35,734 bases of DNA from Batrachochytrium dendrobatidis JAM81 (taxonomy: Eukaryota > Chytridiomycota > Chytridiomycetes > Rhizophydiales), in the NCBI RefSeq assembly GCF_000203795.2, contig NW_006281115.1, positions 526,000 through 561,733 of the forward strand. The letters run 5' to 3'. The position numbers were made by a program, and so were the translations under genes. Shown piece after piece: positions 9,740-19,559 of the stretch. Numbering within the stretch: the stretch's first letter is position 1; the number at the start of each line of letters is the position of its first letter. Below the pieces are notes generated by a model that worked only from the letters and a program-made list of their open reading frames with translations, did not search any database and had not been told where the DNA came from.

Positions 9740-9856
9740 ATGTTGATTACTCTAGAATGCGTTATACTTGCGTTACAGGCGGTTGCTGCAGTTCGACTTG
9801 CATTAGAATCACCTTTTGAAATTGACAGTCCATCAAACAATAGGCTATCAAAATGA
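9740..9856 (+). pseudogene. Truncated secreted-protein gene (38 codons, then in-frame TGA)
   Basis: ATG at 9740 opens a frame with a good signal peptide (MLITLECVILALQAVAAVRL) and a short acidic/Ser stretch, ending at the TGA at 9854-9856. Past that TGA the same frame stays open for about 45 more codons (SPVELDGDIKKCYTMRSN onwards), with a GTGTATGT donor-like site inside it. Together with the TATA box at 9683, this looks like the start of a secreted-effector gene broken by a nonsense change. A functional 38-residue secreted peptide cannot be excluded. Confidence 0.45.
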
Positions 9857-10553
9857 TCACCCGTTGAATTGGATGGTGATATCAAGAAATGTTACACAAT
9901 GAGATCCAATGTTGATGGAGTCGGTGTATGTATCATGCCATTTATTGTAATGTGTGTGATATGTTCAAACCGTGCATGTATTGGATCAGTTTAATATAGT
10001 ATACTGCTGCAAATACCATGATTATTACATTCCATTAGTATGTGTGATCATATTGCACCAATCGACCAGTATACAATTACTGTATACATCAACATGTGCA
10101 TAATGACCATATTGTTGGCATTGTATATTCAACATGTGATATTTGATACACGACAAAGTTGATACTGCGACTGATGTGTGTGATCAGTCAGGCTATTGAT
10201 GCAACCATTTTGACACCACAATCAACGAGTCAAACCAGTCAAACCAGTCAGATCTGATATCAACACACATGGCTATTGTTGGTATTGGTATTGCATGTGC
10301 CAATACGACATGTCAAGAAATATCATATCGACACAATACACACATGCATGTCAGCATCATCAATGTGTACAACTATGCAATATATAATCAACTGTATTGT
10401 ATTGGAAATACAAGTGTCAATGTAAAATATGATATCATGCCAATCAAGATTGTGTACAATGATCAGATATAATGCATGCACATACAAATTTATTGTAAAT
10501 TAAACCATAATGACAATTGAATTGGTTGAAACAAGTCCAGATTAGCATTTAAA
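9857..10553. other. TG/CA-rich gene-poor DNA
   Basis: No supported gene. It contains one copy of the dispersed word TGATCATATTGCACCAATC (about 10046), also present near 14812 and 25441, and a short direct repeat GTCAAACCA near 10228. Confidence 0.4.
10489..10494 (-). terminator. Polyadenylation signal (AATAAA on minus) for the gene at 10554-11393
   Basis: TTTATT on the plus strand reads AATAAA on the minus strand, 60 bases downstream of the stop codon. Confidence 0.45.
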
Positions 10554-11393
10554 TCAATTGAGTGGATCGTCACGTTTGGGTCGTTTAAAGAATGATCCCA
10601 ATCCATCCATAAGCTTGGAAAACCCTTTCCGTTTATTGGAGGGAGCTTTCTGTCTAGAGGATCCAGATCCAGATTCTTCATCTGATGATTCTTCGTCCGA
10701 TGATTCTAAATCTTTGTGTTTTCGTCGACCACCAGATTTTTGATCAAGATCCTTGTTTTTTAATGATTGCTTTTCAAGGTAATTTTTAGCGGAAGGCGTT
10801 TCTTTGATAAGCGAAGCTTGGTGAGCAACTGTTGCAACATTCATAGTGGCTCCGAAAACGAGACTCACAATCTGTTGATCGGTCTCCCATTCTTTTTCTA
10901 CAAGATCACCAAGCTTGGACTCGCACTCAACAAATTCTTTTCGAAATTTGCCAAATTCGAAATATTGAGCTTCAAGATCAAGCTCAGCCTTTTGAATTTT
11001 TTCATCGTGCTCTGGATCGCCACCTTTTCTTTGAGGTTTCTTTTCCAGAGTTTCAAGCTTTTTTTCCAAGCGCTTTACCACCTTACGTTGACCCTCATAT
11101 CGAGATTTTAACAACTTGCATATTTTTCTTTGCTGTTTACGATCATGATCTATCTCTGCGTATTTTTCGAGCAATTCCTTGACGTTACCTGGAAGTGGAT
11201 CAAGACCGTCTAAGCCTATACCGTTTGGATTAGGAGTTGACGAGGTGCTAGCTTCAGTACTTGTAGTTGCACTGGGAATGACGGTTGAAGTGCTAGTTTC
11301 AACATCTGTAGTTGCACTGGGGTTGACTGGATTGGCTGTAGTAACCGAGAGGGCAAGCAAGATCGATGACAATACAGCAACTGCGAGTTTCAT
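10554..11393 (-). CDS. Secreted coiled-coil effector-like protein with CK2-type acidic cluster and basic tail
   Basis: 279 residues, single exon; the ATG at 11393 begins the signal peptide MKLAVAVLSSILLALSVTTA. A Ser/Thr linker of about 35 residues follows, with a near-duplicated PSATT..E.STST unit. Next comes a long Lys/Glu-rich coiled coil (about residues 60-150, with KRLEKKLETLEKK). The C-terminus has a cluster ESSDEESSDEES typical of casein kinase 2 sites. A strongly basic tail follows (NKRKGFSKLMDGLGSFFKRP) that could be a bipartite nuclear signal or a membrane-active helix. The signal peptide and 5' flank are nearly the same as those of the gene at 24560, but the mature proteins hardly align. 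This is the pattern of a diversifying secreted family; its function is unknown. An in-frame ATG at 11414 adds seven residues and is less likely. Confidence 0.85.
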   Translation of the reverse strand: MKLAVAVLSSILLALSVTTANPVNPSATTDVETSTSTVIPSATTSTEASTSSTPNPNGIGLDGLDPLPGNVKELLEKYAEIDHDRKQQRKICKLLKSRYEGQRKVVKRLEKKLETLEKKPQRKGGDPEHDEKIQKAELDLEAQYFEFGKFRKEFVECESKLGDLVEKEWETDQQIVSLVFGATMNVATVAHQASLIKETPSAKNYLEKQSLKNKDLDQKSGGRRKHKDLESSDEESSDEESGSGSSRQKAPSNKRKGFSKLMDGLGSFFKRPKRDDPLN

Positions 11394-11565
11394 TCTACTG
11401 GTTTGGTTGAGCAAGTTGTAATGTCATTCAACAAGTCGGTTTTTGAACTATATTTATATTCGTTATTGAATAAATGATATTAAAAGCATACTCCTTGAAT
11501 GACCGTTTCAAGGGCTAGCGTTGTCAGGGTTGAATGTTGATTTGTTGTCAATGCCAAACTTTGAA
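11394..11565 (-). promoter_or_regulatory. Conserved promoter/5' UTR block with TATA box at 11451-11458
   Basis: On the minus strand this flank matches 24390-24559 almost base for base in long blocks: GCTTTTAATATCATTTATTC, ATATAAATATAGTTCAAAAA and GAATGACATTACAACTTGCT. TATAAATA (plus coordinates 11451-11458) lies about 58 bases before the ATG. Retention of this flank beside diverged mature proteins suggests selection on expression or very recent duplication of this segment. Confidence 0.6.
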
Positions 11566-12504
11566 GGGATCTCCCTTTATATGGTGGTCTGCAACCTTGG
11601 TTGAGCCGCTATTTGATCATACGCTCAAATAGCATATGGTTGATTATAAAGCTTCACCCTAAAAATGGCTATAGTCAAGGGTCAGGGTTAAGAAATGAGC
11701 ATAAACTGAGACTGAAATGAGTTGACACTCGGATATTAGTTGGTCATCAATATTGTTGTGATATTCCATGTTTATTAAAGTAGCAAGTGATTGGCATGAT
11801 TCAACGTACAAGTAGTGTATAGTGAGCATCGGATGATACTGTTTTACTTGAACAAGAGTACTAAATCCGTTGGAATAATTGTAATTTAGTCATCTATTTC
11901 TGTACTACATTTTACACCCTCATTGTTACACAACATCAAATGTATACAAAGAAAACAGCTGGAAATAGAGTGCGTTTGTAGGAATACAAAACACCATACA
12001 CAAGATGACAGCAGTATTGCGTACATACAAATCAAAGTATGCTATCATGATTGTCAACGGATTGATTAAAAACAACTTTATATCCAACTTGTCCATCAAC
12101 AACCAACAACTCTGTTGGAGTTTTGTGTAATCTGATTTACATTAATTTAAATGGAGTGTGTATGATCTGTGACTGTTAGTAGTTGACAGAAAATAACAAA
12201 TCAAAAGTGTAATGGGTGTTGCACAATAATTCAGGATCAGCAGATTTGGGGTTTTCAATGATAATGAAAATATGTAATAAAACAATAATATGTTGAAATG
12301 GTTGGAAGAGTCATTTATTAATAAATATGAGTTATAGTCAGTCTTGTAGTAATTGATTGTTTGTATCTTGGTGACACGAACAAGTAGAATGTATGATGAG
12401 CAATCAGAAAAGTAAATTGATCAATAGGTGTAATTCCTATTGTTTACCAAGTCAAATAGTGGAACTACGGCACACAAACATTGGTGATACGAGTCCTTGA
12501 ATCA
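11566..12504. other. Intergenic, no gene seen; one short perfect hairpin
   Basis: GCTATTTGA at 11608-11616 and TCAAATAGC at 11625-11633 form a perfect 9-bp stem with an 8-base loop. A competing 6-bp pairing (TTGAGC 11601-11606 with GCTCAA 11623-11628) is also possible. The remainder is AT-rich with no sustained frame. Confidence 0.4.
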
Positions 12505-12726
12505 TCACATATTACCATTTAGTATTCTGCATGGATACTCGACACATTTGGTAGTCATACATTGTACGATCACCAAGTTTGAACCCACATTCATGTATTG
12601 TGTTTGACTGTCAATGTTGTCAATACAACTCTGTACACATTTGTTGTATTCTGAATCACAAATACGATCGCAATCTAATTCAACAACAATGATGACACAT
12701 GCCAGTAATGCAACCATGTATGCCAA
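12505..12726 (-). CDS. Small Cys-rich ORF with hydrophobic N-terminus, possibly repeat-derived
   Basis: 73 codons with ATG at 12726: a hydrophobic start (MAYMVALLACVIIVVEL) then cysteines in CDRICDSEYNKCVQSCIDN and later CMTTKCVEYPC, about eight in all. Taken alone it looks like a small secreted Cys-rich protein. However, about 200 bases of it recur on the plus strand at 15326-15524 with a TGA and a frameshift. The part GGTTCAAACTTGGTGATCGT also matches the DDE transposase relic near 26850, where another frame encodes the family motif. It may therefore be a transposon fragment that happens to be open. Treat as uncertain. Confidence 0.35.
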   Translation of the reverse strand: MAYMVALLACVIIVVELDCDRICDSEYNKCVQSCIDNIDSQTQYMNVGSNLVIVQCMTTKCVEYPCRILNGNM

Positions 12727-13654
12727 TCACCACCAACAACACCACTGTATTGTCAACCAGTCCATGACACTGACTGTTTATTACACACTGACACTGTTAG
12801 TGTTCCGTTTACATGACTAGACTGCAAGTTGTCGTATTCGTTTCTGTAGATTTGAAATTGTTAGTAATCGAGTTTTGACATTCAATTCGTGCTGTTTTTG
12901 TATATTTTTGTATATTGCTGGACATTCAACTCAACGTCTTGTTCCAAAGTAGACATGTTTTTGATGTCATGTTTGTATAATCGAAACAGGAATCCAGTTT
13001 GCCAAGTAAACGCTGCAAGACTCTTGACAACCAGTCATGTACAGTATTGAGTCGGATGTTCATACTATTGATAGCATGACAATTGACAGTTCAAGAGTTC
13101 TGTTGAAGCTTTTCTAATCATTGGCAATACTTTGAGTTTGCGTATTGAAAGTATTACAGTTGGCATAAAGTATTGATATTGCTGATATGATCATCAATCC
13201 ATACTGCATTGAACAGGACTGCAGCACAGTGCCATATCACTAGATCAAGTGTTGAGGCAGAGTCGTTTGAAGGATTTTACCACTAATATTTGGCCAGCTG
13301 TTGTGTGGATAAACTGTTACCCTATACTGACCGTAACTTGAAACTGAATGATTATGCCAATCGATCTTGACATATTTTTTAGTATATGTATTAGGGTCAC
13401 CATTCCTTGACTATGAGTCATGTTTCATTTAATGGTTGAAAGGCTGTGCATAAAAGAGTTTACACATGAGTATATGTGCTACATATACCTAAATAGCGGT
13501 CGAGTTGTTGCTGCATAAGCTCATATAACCCGTATGTCTTGATCATATATTTAATCGCTATGAAGGTATGGTTCATATCCACAACTGACCCATTCATTAC
13601 CAAGAATTGTCCTACTAATTGACAAGCTTTATCACATTCATTCTCGTCGACAGG
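12727..13654. other. Intergenic, TG/CA-rich, no gene seen
   Basis: About 0.9 kb with no supported frame. The last 200 bases must contain the promoter of the gene at 13655; no clear TATAAA is present, only CATATATTTAATC near 13544. Confidence 0.4.
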
Positions 13655-14554
13655 ATGAAATTCATATCGACTATTGTGTTGTTGCTGTTGTCGGTGACAG
13701 TCAGTGCGGTAGTCATTGATCGTCCATCTGCCAGCGAATCAGAACCTGTAAAAGAATGTTCAACACAAATGCAGCAACACACTGGTATTTGTGCTTCAAC
13801 TGGAACAGAACAACAATCAACTGAATCCAATCATGATGTAGCTCAGTCGACTGTAGATCCTGATGATTCAGACAGTTCTGTTGAAGAGTCCGATGAATTA
13901 TCGTCATACTCTGAGTCCAAACAGTCAGATGATGATATATTTGACAACACACTATATGACGACATCTGCCATCTCCCTAAAAAATATGTCCCAGAGAATG
14001 AACGGCCCATTCTCACACATCAACAAAGGCTGGATAGAGTCGAAAAAATAATGAAGAATATGGGTATGGAAATTCCAACTGATGTTGGAGACGGATATCC
14101 GCACAAGATGAGCACCAAGGCAAAGGAAAGAATACTAGAAGCTAAACAAAAGGAGCGTAGAATGAGCTCATCTGATAAAAAGAAATTCAGGAAACTGAGA
14201 CTAGGAAGATTATGGGTGTGTCGCAAGTTGGCTCTTGAACCTATCGAAGAAGAATCAATCAGAGTTGTATCTGAACCTACTCCAGAATTAAAATCCATCT
14301 TGAAACCCGGATCTACTTTTAAACCCCACGGCTCAAAACACGATCATTCTAAAAAACATCAGCAGAAATCAAGTCACGATGCTGGTTCAAGGGAAGCTAA
14401 AGTACACTTTGTACCAACGACTAAAATTGCTAGATATTCAAGTGAATCTAGTGTACTGCAAGAATATGATATTCAACTTCCTTCATTACGTTCAAAGTTT
14501 AATAGATTCAAACGACAGATGCTGAGGTTCATTGGATATAGAAGGCATACTTGA
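13655..14554 (+). CDS. Secreted protein with SILK and RVxF-type (KVHF) PP1-docking motifs
   Basis: 299 residues, single exon. A clear signal peptide (MKFISTIVLLLLSVTVSA) leads to a Ser/Asp/Glu-rich acidic region (about residues 65-100) with two early cysteines. A Lys/Arg-rich helical part follows (about 120-190). The C-terminal third has SILK at 214-217 (context ELKSILKPGST) and KVHF at 249-252 (context REAKVHFVPTT). These are the two classical docking motifs of protein phosphatase 1 regulators, in the usual order with SILK first. The last 25 residues are basic (KFNRFKRQMLRFIGYRRH). Host PP1 targeting after secretion is inference from the motifs. A GTG/TTG-initiated extension upstream is not needed. 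Confidence 0.8.
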   Translation: MKFISTIVLLLLSVTVSAVVIDRPSASESEPVKECSTQMQQHTGICASTGTEQQSTESNHDVAQSTVDPDDSDSSVEESDELSSYSESKQSDDDIFDNTLYDDICHLPKKYVPENERPILTHQQRLDRVEKIMKNMGMEIPTDVGDGYPHKMSTKAKERILEAKQKERRMSSSDKKKFRKLRLGRLWVCRKLALEPIEEESIRVVSEPTPELKSILKPGSTFKPHGSKHDHSKKHQQKSSHDAGSREAKVHFVPTTKIARYSSESSVLQEYDIQLPSLRSKFNRFKRQMLRFIGYRRHT

Positions 14555-14644
14555 ACATTTCTACGCAAACCACCATAACTAAAAGTGTATAGTAAATCAA
14601 TGTTTGGACACTCGACTGTTTGGTAATTCAATTTCATTGTAAAA

Positions 14645-14850
14645 CTGGAATCACGCTATCAACAACCTTGTTTAGAATATGTTGTACTGCAGTGTGTATT
14701 GTATGATTTATACTGTCAATTTGCATTTGTCATGTAAGCATTCAGTCTTGTTTGTCCAATAAACACCTTGCATTGTCACCACCATTTCCAATGTAATAGT
14801 ATGCTTGAATTGATCATATTGCACCAATCAGCTACTGTGCACTGAATGTA
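14645..14850 (+). repeat. 3'-flank sequence shared with the gene at 24560
   Basis: TAGAATATGTTGTACTGCAG and TGATCATATTGCACCAATCA here match 25318-25470, the 3' flank of the other secreted gene, in the same order. The middle has diverged. A poly(A) signal AATAAA lies inside at 14758-14763, so this is probably the 3' UTR of the gene at 13655. Confidence 0.45.
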
Positions 14851-14862
14851 TCAGATGGTGTC

Positions 14863-15216
14863 ATGAAATGGTGGATAATATTCATAATTGAAGTATTGGC
14901 AGTCAGTGATTGCATAATCAATTGTATACCGCTGATCACTTTGTTGGTGACCAGTATCACATGTGGTCAATATCAATATGTTGCACAACAGTCATTCAAA
15001 CAGGTTGGAGCATGCCACATTGTAGCAATGCAATCAAATTGGTACAACACATGCCAACATACATGTAGTGTAGTGTATTATACACTAGTAGTGATGATGC
15101 AACCAACGACATGCGTGGTTGTAATATTATACGTGAAACCACATGATCATGTCTATGATTATGATTATGGTTATGGGGACACACAGCGTTACAATGATGG
15201 GTCAGCAACAATGTGA
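14863..15216 (+). CDS. Doubtful Cys-containing ORF with hydrophobic N-terminus
   Basis: An ATG-initiated frame of 117 codons. It begins MKWWIIFIIEVLAVSDCIIN and has two further hydrophobic runs, about nine cysteines and a Tyr/Asp-rich end (VYDYDYGYGD). It starts just after the shared 3'-flank word of the preceding gene and has no TATA box. The base composition is the TG/CA-rich style of the surrounding non-coding DNA, where open frames arise by chance. It is listed only because the length and N-terminus are above background. Confidence 0.2.
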   Translation: MKWWIIFIIEVLAVSDCIINCIPLITLLVTSITCGQYQYVAQQSFKQVGACHIVAMQSNWYNTCQHTCSVVYYTLVVMMQPTTCVVVILYVKPHDHVYDYDYGYGDTQRYNDGSATM

Positions 15217-15325
15217 TGTAACTGGATGTGCAATACCAAAACCATGTCCAGAATACGTGATATAACGACAACTTGCAGCCATATTGATGTAAATGGACCA
15301 CTAAATAACAGTGTTGATGTGAAAT
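15217..15325. other. Short intergenic stretch
   Basis: No feature recognised. Confidence 0.3.
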
Positions 15326-15524
15326 AAACAGTTGCATTACTGGCATGTGTCATCATTGTTGTTGAACTATATTGAGATCGTATCTGTGATTCAGAATACA
15401 ACAAATGGGTGTGCAGAGTTGTATTGACAACATTGACAGTCCAACACAATACATGAATGTGGGTTCAAACTTGGTGATCGTACAATGTATGATTACTAAG
15501 AGTGCACAAAGTGTAGATTCAACA
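15326..15524 (+). pseudogene. Broken second copy of the small Cys-rich sequence at 12505-12726
   Basis: About 90% identical by eye to the minus strand of 12505-12726: GTTGCATTACTGGCATGTGT, then GTGATTCAGAATACAACAAA and AACTTGGTGATCGTACAATG. The Cys codon after VVEL.. is TGA here, and a two-base gain at AAATGGGTG shifts the frame. The original 5' ATG region is missing. Orientation is opposite to the first copy. Confidence 0.6.
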
Positions 15525-15968
15525 CTATAGTCTGATTGTGTGTCATATGATGGTTGTTGTATATCAAACACACAGTTTAGTCAATGTGTAGTAACCATTG
15601 TATATTGCAATGCAGAACACAGTCATTGCACAATGAATACAGTTGTAAAACAAAGCGTTTGCGGTTAAACAGCACTTTGAAGGGTGTGCTTTTCAATATA
15701 CCTGATCAAAGGGTCGTAAAAGCATAATTCAATCGACATGATCATCAAATTAATCGATATGATATTGTGGATAGGGAGCAGCACACTGTCTAGTTTGATA
15801 TTGGCCCACTACAAGCAATCAAATAACCCTGTATAATTGGTTAATCTAAAAGGGTTGGTTTGCTATACAAAAACATACAAATACAATCGATTGAGTTCAA
15901 CTTTATAATCGACATCAGTCTCGACACTCTACTTTTGTACTAATCGTTTAAACCCATTGACCAGTCTG
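15525..15968. promoter_or_regulatory. Upstream region of the gene at 15969, TATA-like box at 15904-15908
   Basis: TTTATAATC gives a TATAA 65 bases before the ATG. The rest of the stretch holds no supported frame. Confidence 0.35.
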
Positions 15969-16763
15969 ATGAAATTGGTTGATATTTTACTTGTACTGAC
16001 TGCGGCAGCAACCGCCAATGCAATACTGACACCGACTGATAACGATGATTCACCACAAGCATCAGGCACTTCTAGTCAAGTGTCCGTTTCAACTAATGAA
16101 CCTAATCCAGACACTTCAAATGAATACCAGCAAGAACCAGTGGATTTGAGTATTCACAACCGAATCCAACAACAGCCAATGGATCAACCTAATCCAAATA
16201 CTCCCGGTCCAAACCAGCGACCGACTGTGATTGTAGCTGGTCCAAATATTCTCAAACAAGGCCGAAAACGCATAATTGGTGTGATTGATTTAACCACATC
16301 CGACCAAGACCAACAACAACCAACTGATGTAGCTGGACCGAGCACTCCCAAACGAGGTCAAACACAACCAATTGATCAGTCCAGCCCAAGTACTTCCAGT
16401 CAAAACCAGCAACAACCAATGGAACAAGGCGAGTCTGCCAATACTGTTCCAGATCAAGTGGCTGTATTAGGCCCAAAATATCAGAGAAGCTTTAATCGTA
16501 TAAAGAAAAGGCTTGTAGAGTCTAAAGAATTACGAAACAAAAAACGCGAAGAATATTGTAAATCTATGGCTCTTAAATTTGAACAATGGTCAGCATTAGA
16601 AAGAGGAGAAGAAATATCAGGATCAAAGTACAATCCAGACACTGAAAATCAATTGAAGCAAGAGTATGAAAAGGCAAGCAGAAGAGTATACAGTATCAGA
16701 CATGATCTGAAAGTGTTTATGGAAAAGCATGGTTTGAAATTTGAAGAACCGGACTCGGATTGA
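15969..16763 (+). CDS. Secreted Gln/Pro-rich protein with CtBP-type PVDLS and SUMO-type VIDLT motifs
   Basis: 264 residues, single exon. The signal peptide (MKLVDILLVLTAAATANA) is followed by AILTPTDNDDSPQASGTSSQ and a long Gln/Pro/Ser/Asn-rich region with repeated PSTSSQNQQQPM-like units (about residues 30-165). PVDLS at 57-61 is an exact PxDLS motif, the ligand of the CtBP corepressor groove. VIDLT at 105-109 with following Ser/Asp (TTSDQD) is a canonical SUMO-interacting motif. GRKR just before it could serve as a nuclear signal. Residues about 170-260 form a charged coiled coil (RIKKRLVESKELRNKKREE). Host nuclear action is inference; the motifs are directly visible. AATAAA follows at 16789. 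Confidence 0.8.
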   Translation: MKLVDILLVLTAAATANAILTPTDNDDSPQASGTSSQVSVSTNEPNPDTSNEYQQEPVDLSIHNRIQQQPMDQPNPNTPGPNQRPTVIVAGPNILKQGRKRIIGVIDLTTSDQDQQQPTDVAGPSTPKRGQTQPIDQSSPSTSSQNQQQPMEQGESANTVPDQVAVLGPKYQRSFNRIKKRLVESKELRNKKREEYCKSMALKFEQWSALERGEEISGSKYNPDTENQLKQEYEKASRRVYSIRHDLKVFMEKHGLKFEEPDSD

Positions 16764-16788
16764 TGATGTGTCGATGATTTTGATTTTG

Positions 16789-16794
16789 AATAAA
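16789..16794 (+). terminator. AATAAA polyadenylation signal after the Gln/Pro-rich secreted protein
   Basis: The hexamer in TTGAATAAATTTAAA lies 26 bases after the TGA. Confidence 0.5.
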
Positions 16795-18379
16795 TTTAAA
16801 CTTTCTGATGTGTGTTGGTATTTGTCGAGTATTGTGAATGGTCAACAATCATATCATTGATTGTGTATTGTGTTGGATATTACATCAATAGTTACTGGAT
16901 TGTTGATTGATACATTGACACGGCTTGTTCCATATGCATCAATGACATGATAACAACCAGTGTTGCGTGTAACTATCAGACATACTTGCAATCACTTGTC
17001 AGTTGTATGATACCATCAACTGACCATGTCGTGTATTGTACAACAAACGGAGCAATACACTTGTTCAAAGTCTGTCACAAGCAAAATGTGTTTGCCATGT
17101 CACTGTCAATGTTGGAAATCACAAGACAATGTTTGATTGAAGGATTTAACACCTCATTACAAAACATCATTGCATTTTATCAATAATATACTAAAACTAA
17201 CCAATACGTTAATGCCTTGCAACATATTGTGTTTGACTACAATCACATCCATCATTGTGCAGTTGGTGATATTGCTGAATCAAGATATGAAAGTGATCCA
17301 TCAAGTGGTTCAATTAAAACAAACACTGCAAACCATTCAATCAATATTGGAAATTGTGTTGTAATACTGACCAGACAAACCTTTGAGTAAAATACAAGTC
17401 AATATACAGTAATGCCTGTTATGCTATGTATACTGTGGTTAGTGGAAATGATTAGTCGTATCCAATTTCAGATGATGATCAAATAATTCAGACTTGCAAG
17501 TATTATGAATTTGAACACATCCAAATTGCTGAAACGTTTGTTACTGAATCTAGAAACCCAGATCCAACAATGACAAATAAGCAGCGTCAAAACAGAAATC
17601 AATTGGATGCATTATCAACAATTAGTGAACATGAAAACAACAAAACATATGACATATGACAGGACATTTCAAACAACTTGTTTTCTAGAGCAACTATAAA
17701 TGCCATTCATTGACTCGATCAAAAACTACAACAATTACTTGCAATGCATTCAAATTGGCATCCATATTTGACATCCATATCCAGTTCAACAACAGGGAGC
17801 GTCAAACAAGTGGTATCATGATTACTATTCACAAAACAAGCAAATCGGACAACAGCGCTGTCGCAACTATTATGCTTTAAACTTGGAATCAGAAACGATG
17901 CAACTGAAAAAAGTACACAAAGTCGACAAGTATAGTTTATTGAATCATTCAACACCAATATCGTGTACTTGAAAATCAATGACATCAATTCCACCATCTA
18001 CCAGAAACATGTTTGTTGCGGTGTGTTATTTGATGTGAATTTTGCACCAGTATGTTCATGTCTGATACAATTCATGGCTGTTATTGGACTTTGTACGACT
18101 GAACCATTGTTCAAATGTGATGATGTTTATGCCACTGTTGTAAATCGAATGGGTGCATATTGAAATACACGATATTGTTGTAATATATTGTAGTATGTCT
18201 TGTATGCAAAATACGACAATCTCTCGAGTTTGAATTCATTGTAAATATACACCAGACACTCATCAAACTGAACCTTTTAGTATTTTTGCTTGCTTGAAAT
18301 AGCTCCAGCAAACAAACAAGCGTTTCTGCAATGCACATTGTGTATGCTACACCAACAACATCATTGATGGTCAATACAC
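16795..18379. other. Gene-poor DNA with decayed coding-like stretches on the plus strand
   Basis: No intact gene. Coding-like pieces on the plus strand are 16947-17186 (79 codons, ending at a TAA after which the same frame runs on to about 17390), 17470-17659 (YYEFEHIQIAETFVTESRN then TMTNKQRQNRNQLDALSTIS) and 17963-18163. They do not join into a recognisable protein and may be relics of one old gene. Confidence 0.35.
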
Positions 18380-19190
18380 ACAAGTATTGTCGATGTACAC
18401 TTTGAGTTCCAAGACTGTATTTTTTGTAGCGGGAAAGTCGTGGGAAAGCTGCACATTGAGTTGCACTGTTTTGAGTTCCACTTTAAACATCTGGTCAGCA
18501 ATCGGTCCATACTTTTGACAAGCTCATGTATGAATGATGGTTTATCAGTGTTTTTATCAAGACACGGTAAATTGGTTCATGATCAATGATTTGAGTTGGT
18601 TTCAATGTTACTGCATTCATGACATTGAGTGTATCTGAAACAGCAACATCATCACTTGATTCGAGTTTGAAACGATAATTATTGACTGTGTTGGGTCAAA
18701 CTGCAGATTCACTGCTATTGGATTCAGACTCTGTAGCAAGACTTTATGTGTGATGAAACAGCATTTGAAACAGCACCAATCGTTTGATTTCCAATAATAT
18801 GAGCATCATCCATAATAATATCATCAGCGGTTTGTGGTTCAGCATTTACCATTATACGAATCCAGTGAATATGTCGATTGTAGGTTTGTAAACAGAGACT
18901 ACAAGCCAGCAGTGACATCATTTGTAGACTTTTGACTTTGAAAGCATTCATAATTTTTGATATGTTACTATCATACAGCAAGGCACATTGCAGTTGCTCA
19001 ATTTGTCGACTTTTATTGGCAACCTATTATGTACCAGCCACAAATCTGATATTGCAGACTTGTAGATGCTTAAAAATGGGGTTTTCAAATTGACTTTTGG
19101 ATTTGAGGATCGTGGACATATGATGGCATATTGATGGTTGTCATTATTGTCAAGTGTGTTATAGTTGATCAAGGATGTGATGAAATGAAT
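18380..19190 (-). pseudogene. Frameshifted relic of an unidentified gene
   Basis: Minus-strand protein-like blocks follow one another in changing frames: SAISDLWLVHNRLPIKVDKL (about 19050), TADDIIMDDAHIIGNQTIGA (about 18810), DTLNVMNAVTLKPTQIIDHE (about 18620), DKPSFIHELVKSMDRLL (about 18530) and MFKVELKTVQLNVQLSHDFP (about 18480). The order and orientation are constant, while stops and frameshifts separate them. I do not recognise the family. Confidence 0.4.
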
Positions 19191-19316
19191 CAATATTCGA
19201 TTGTGTTGTTTATTAACAAGAAAGTGAGTGTGTTTATAAGATGGAAGACAAGAAAGTCATGTGAATTCCAGTTCAAACGTCATTGTTGATGGTTTTTGAT
19301 TGTTAAACTATTCAGA

Positions 19317-19403
19317 AATGTCTCACATTCACACACTACTAATGTCTCACACAATGCAAGTCAACACTCTCACACTAGTAATGTCTCACATTAATGAGAC
19401 ATT
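19317..19403 (+). promoter_or_regulatory. Three AATGTCTCACA direct repeats plus one inverted copy upstream of the CR gene
   Basis: Copies start at 19317, 19341 and 19380. The third pairs with TGAGACATT at 19395-19403 to make a perfect 9-bp stem with a 6-base loop. They lie 157-243 bases before the ATG at 19560, a plausible place for regulatory sites. The function is inferred from position and repetition only. Confidence 0.4.
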
Positions 19404-19559
19404 AATTCTGGTGTGAATTTGACTAATTTCCAAATATTTAAATCGTGTGAATTGTATTGAAATATCCCAAAATTTTGTTATTTTGACTCGATTAAAAAGT
19501 CGATTTTTGTTTTACAATTTGACAAATAAATTGCTTTTTTACTCTTTTTCTTTCATAAA

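Noticed and set aside
8931..10553. Repeat-induced point mutation as cause of the unusual composition
   Set aside because: CA/TG steps are abundant rather than depleted, the opposite of the RIP signature.
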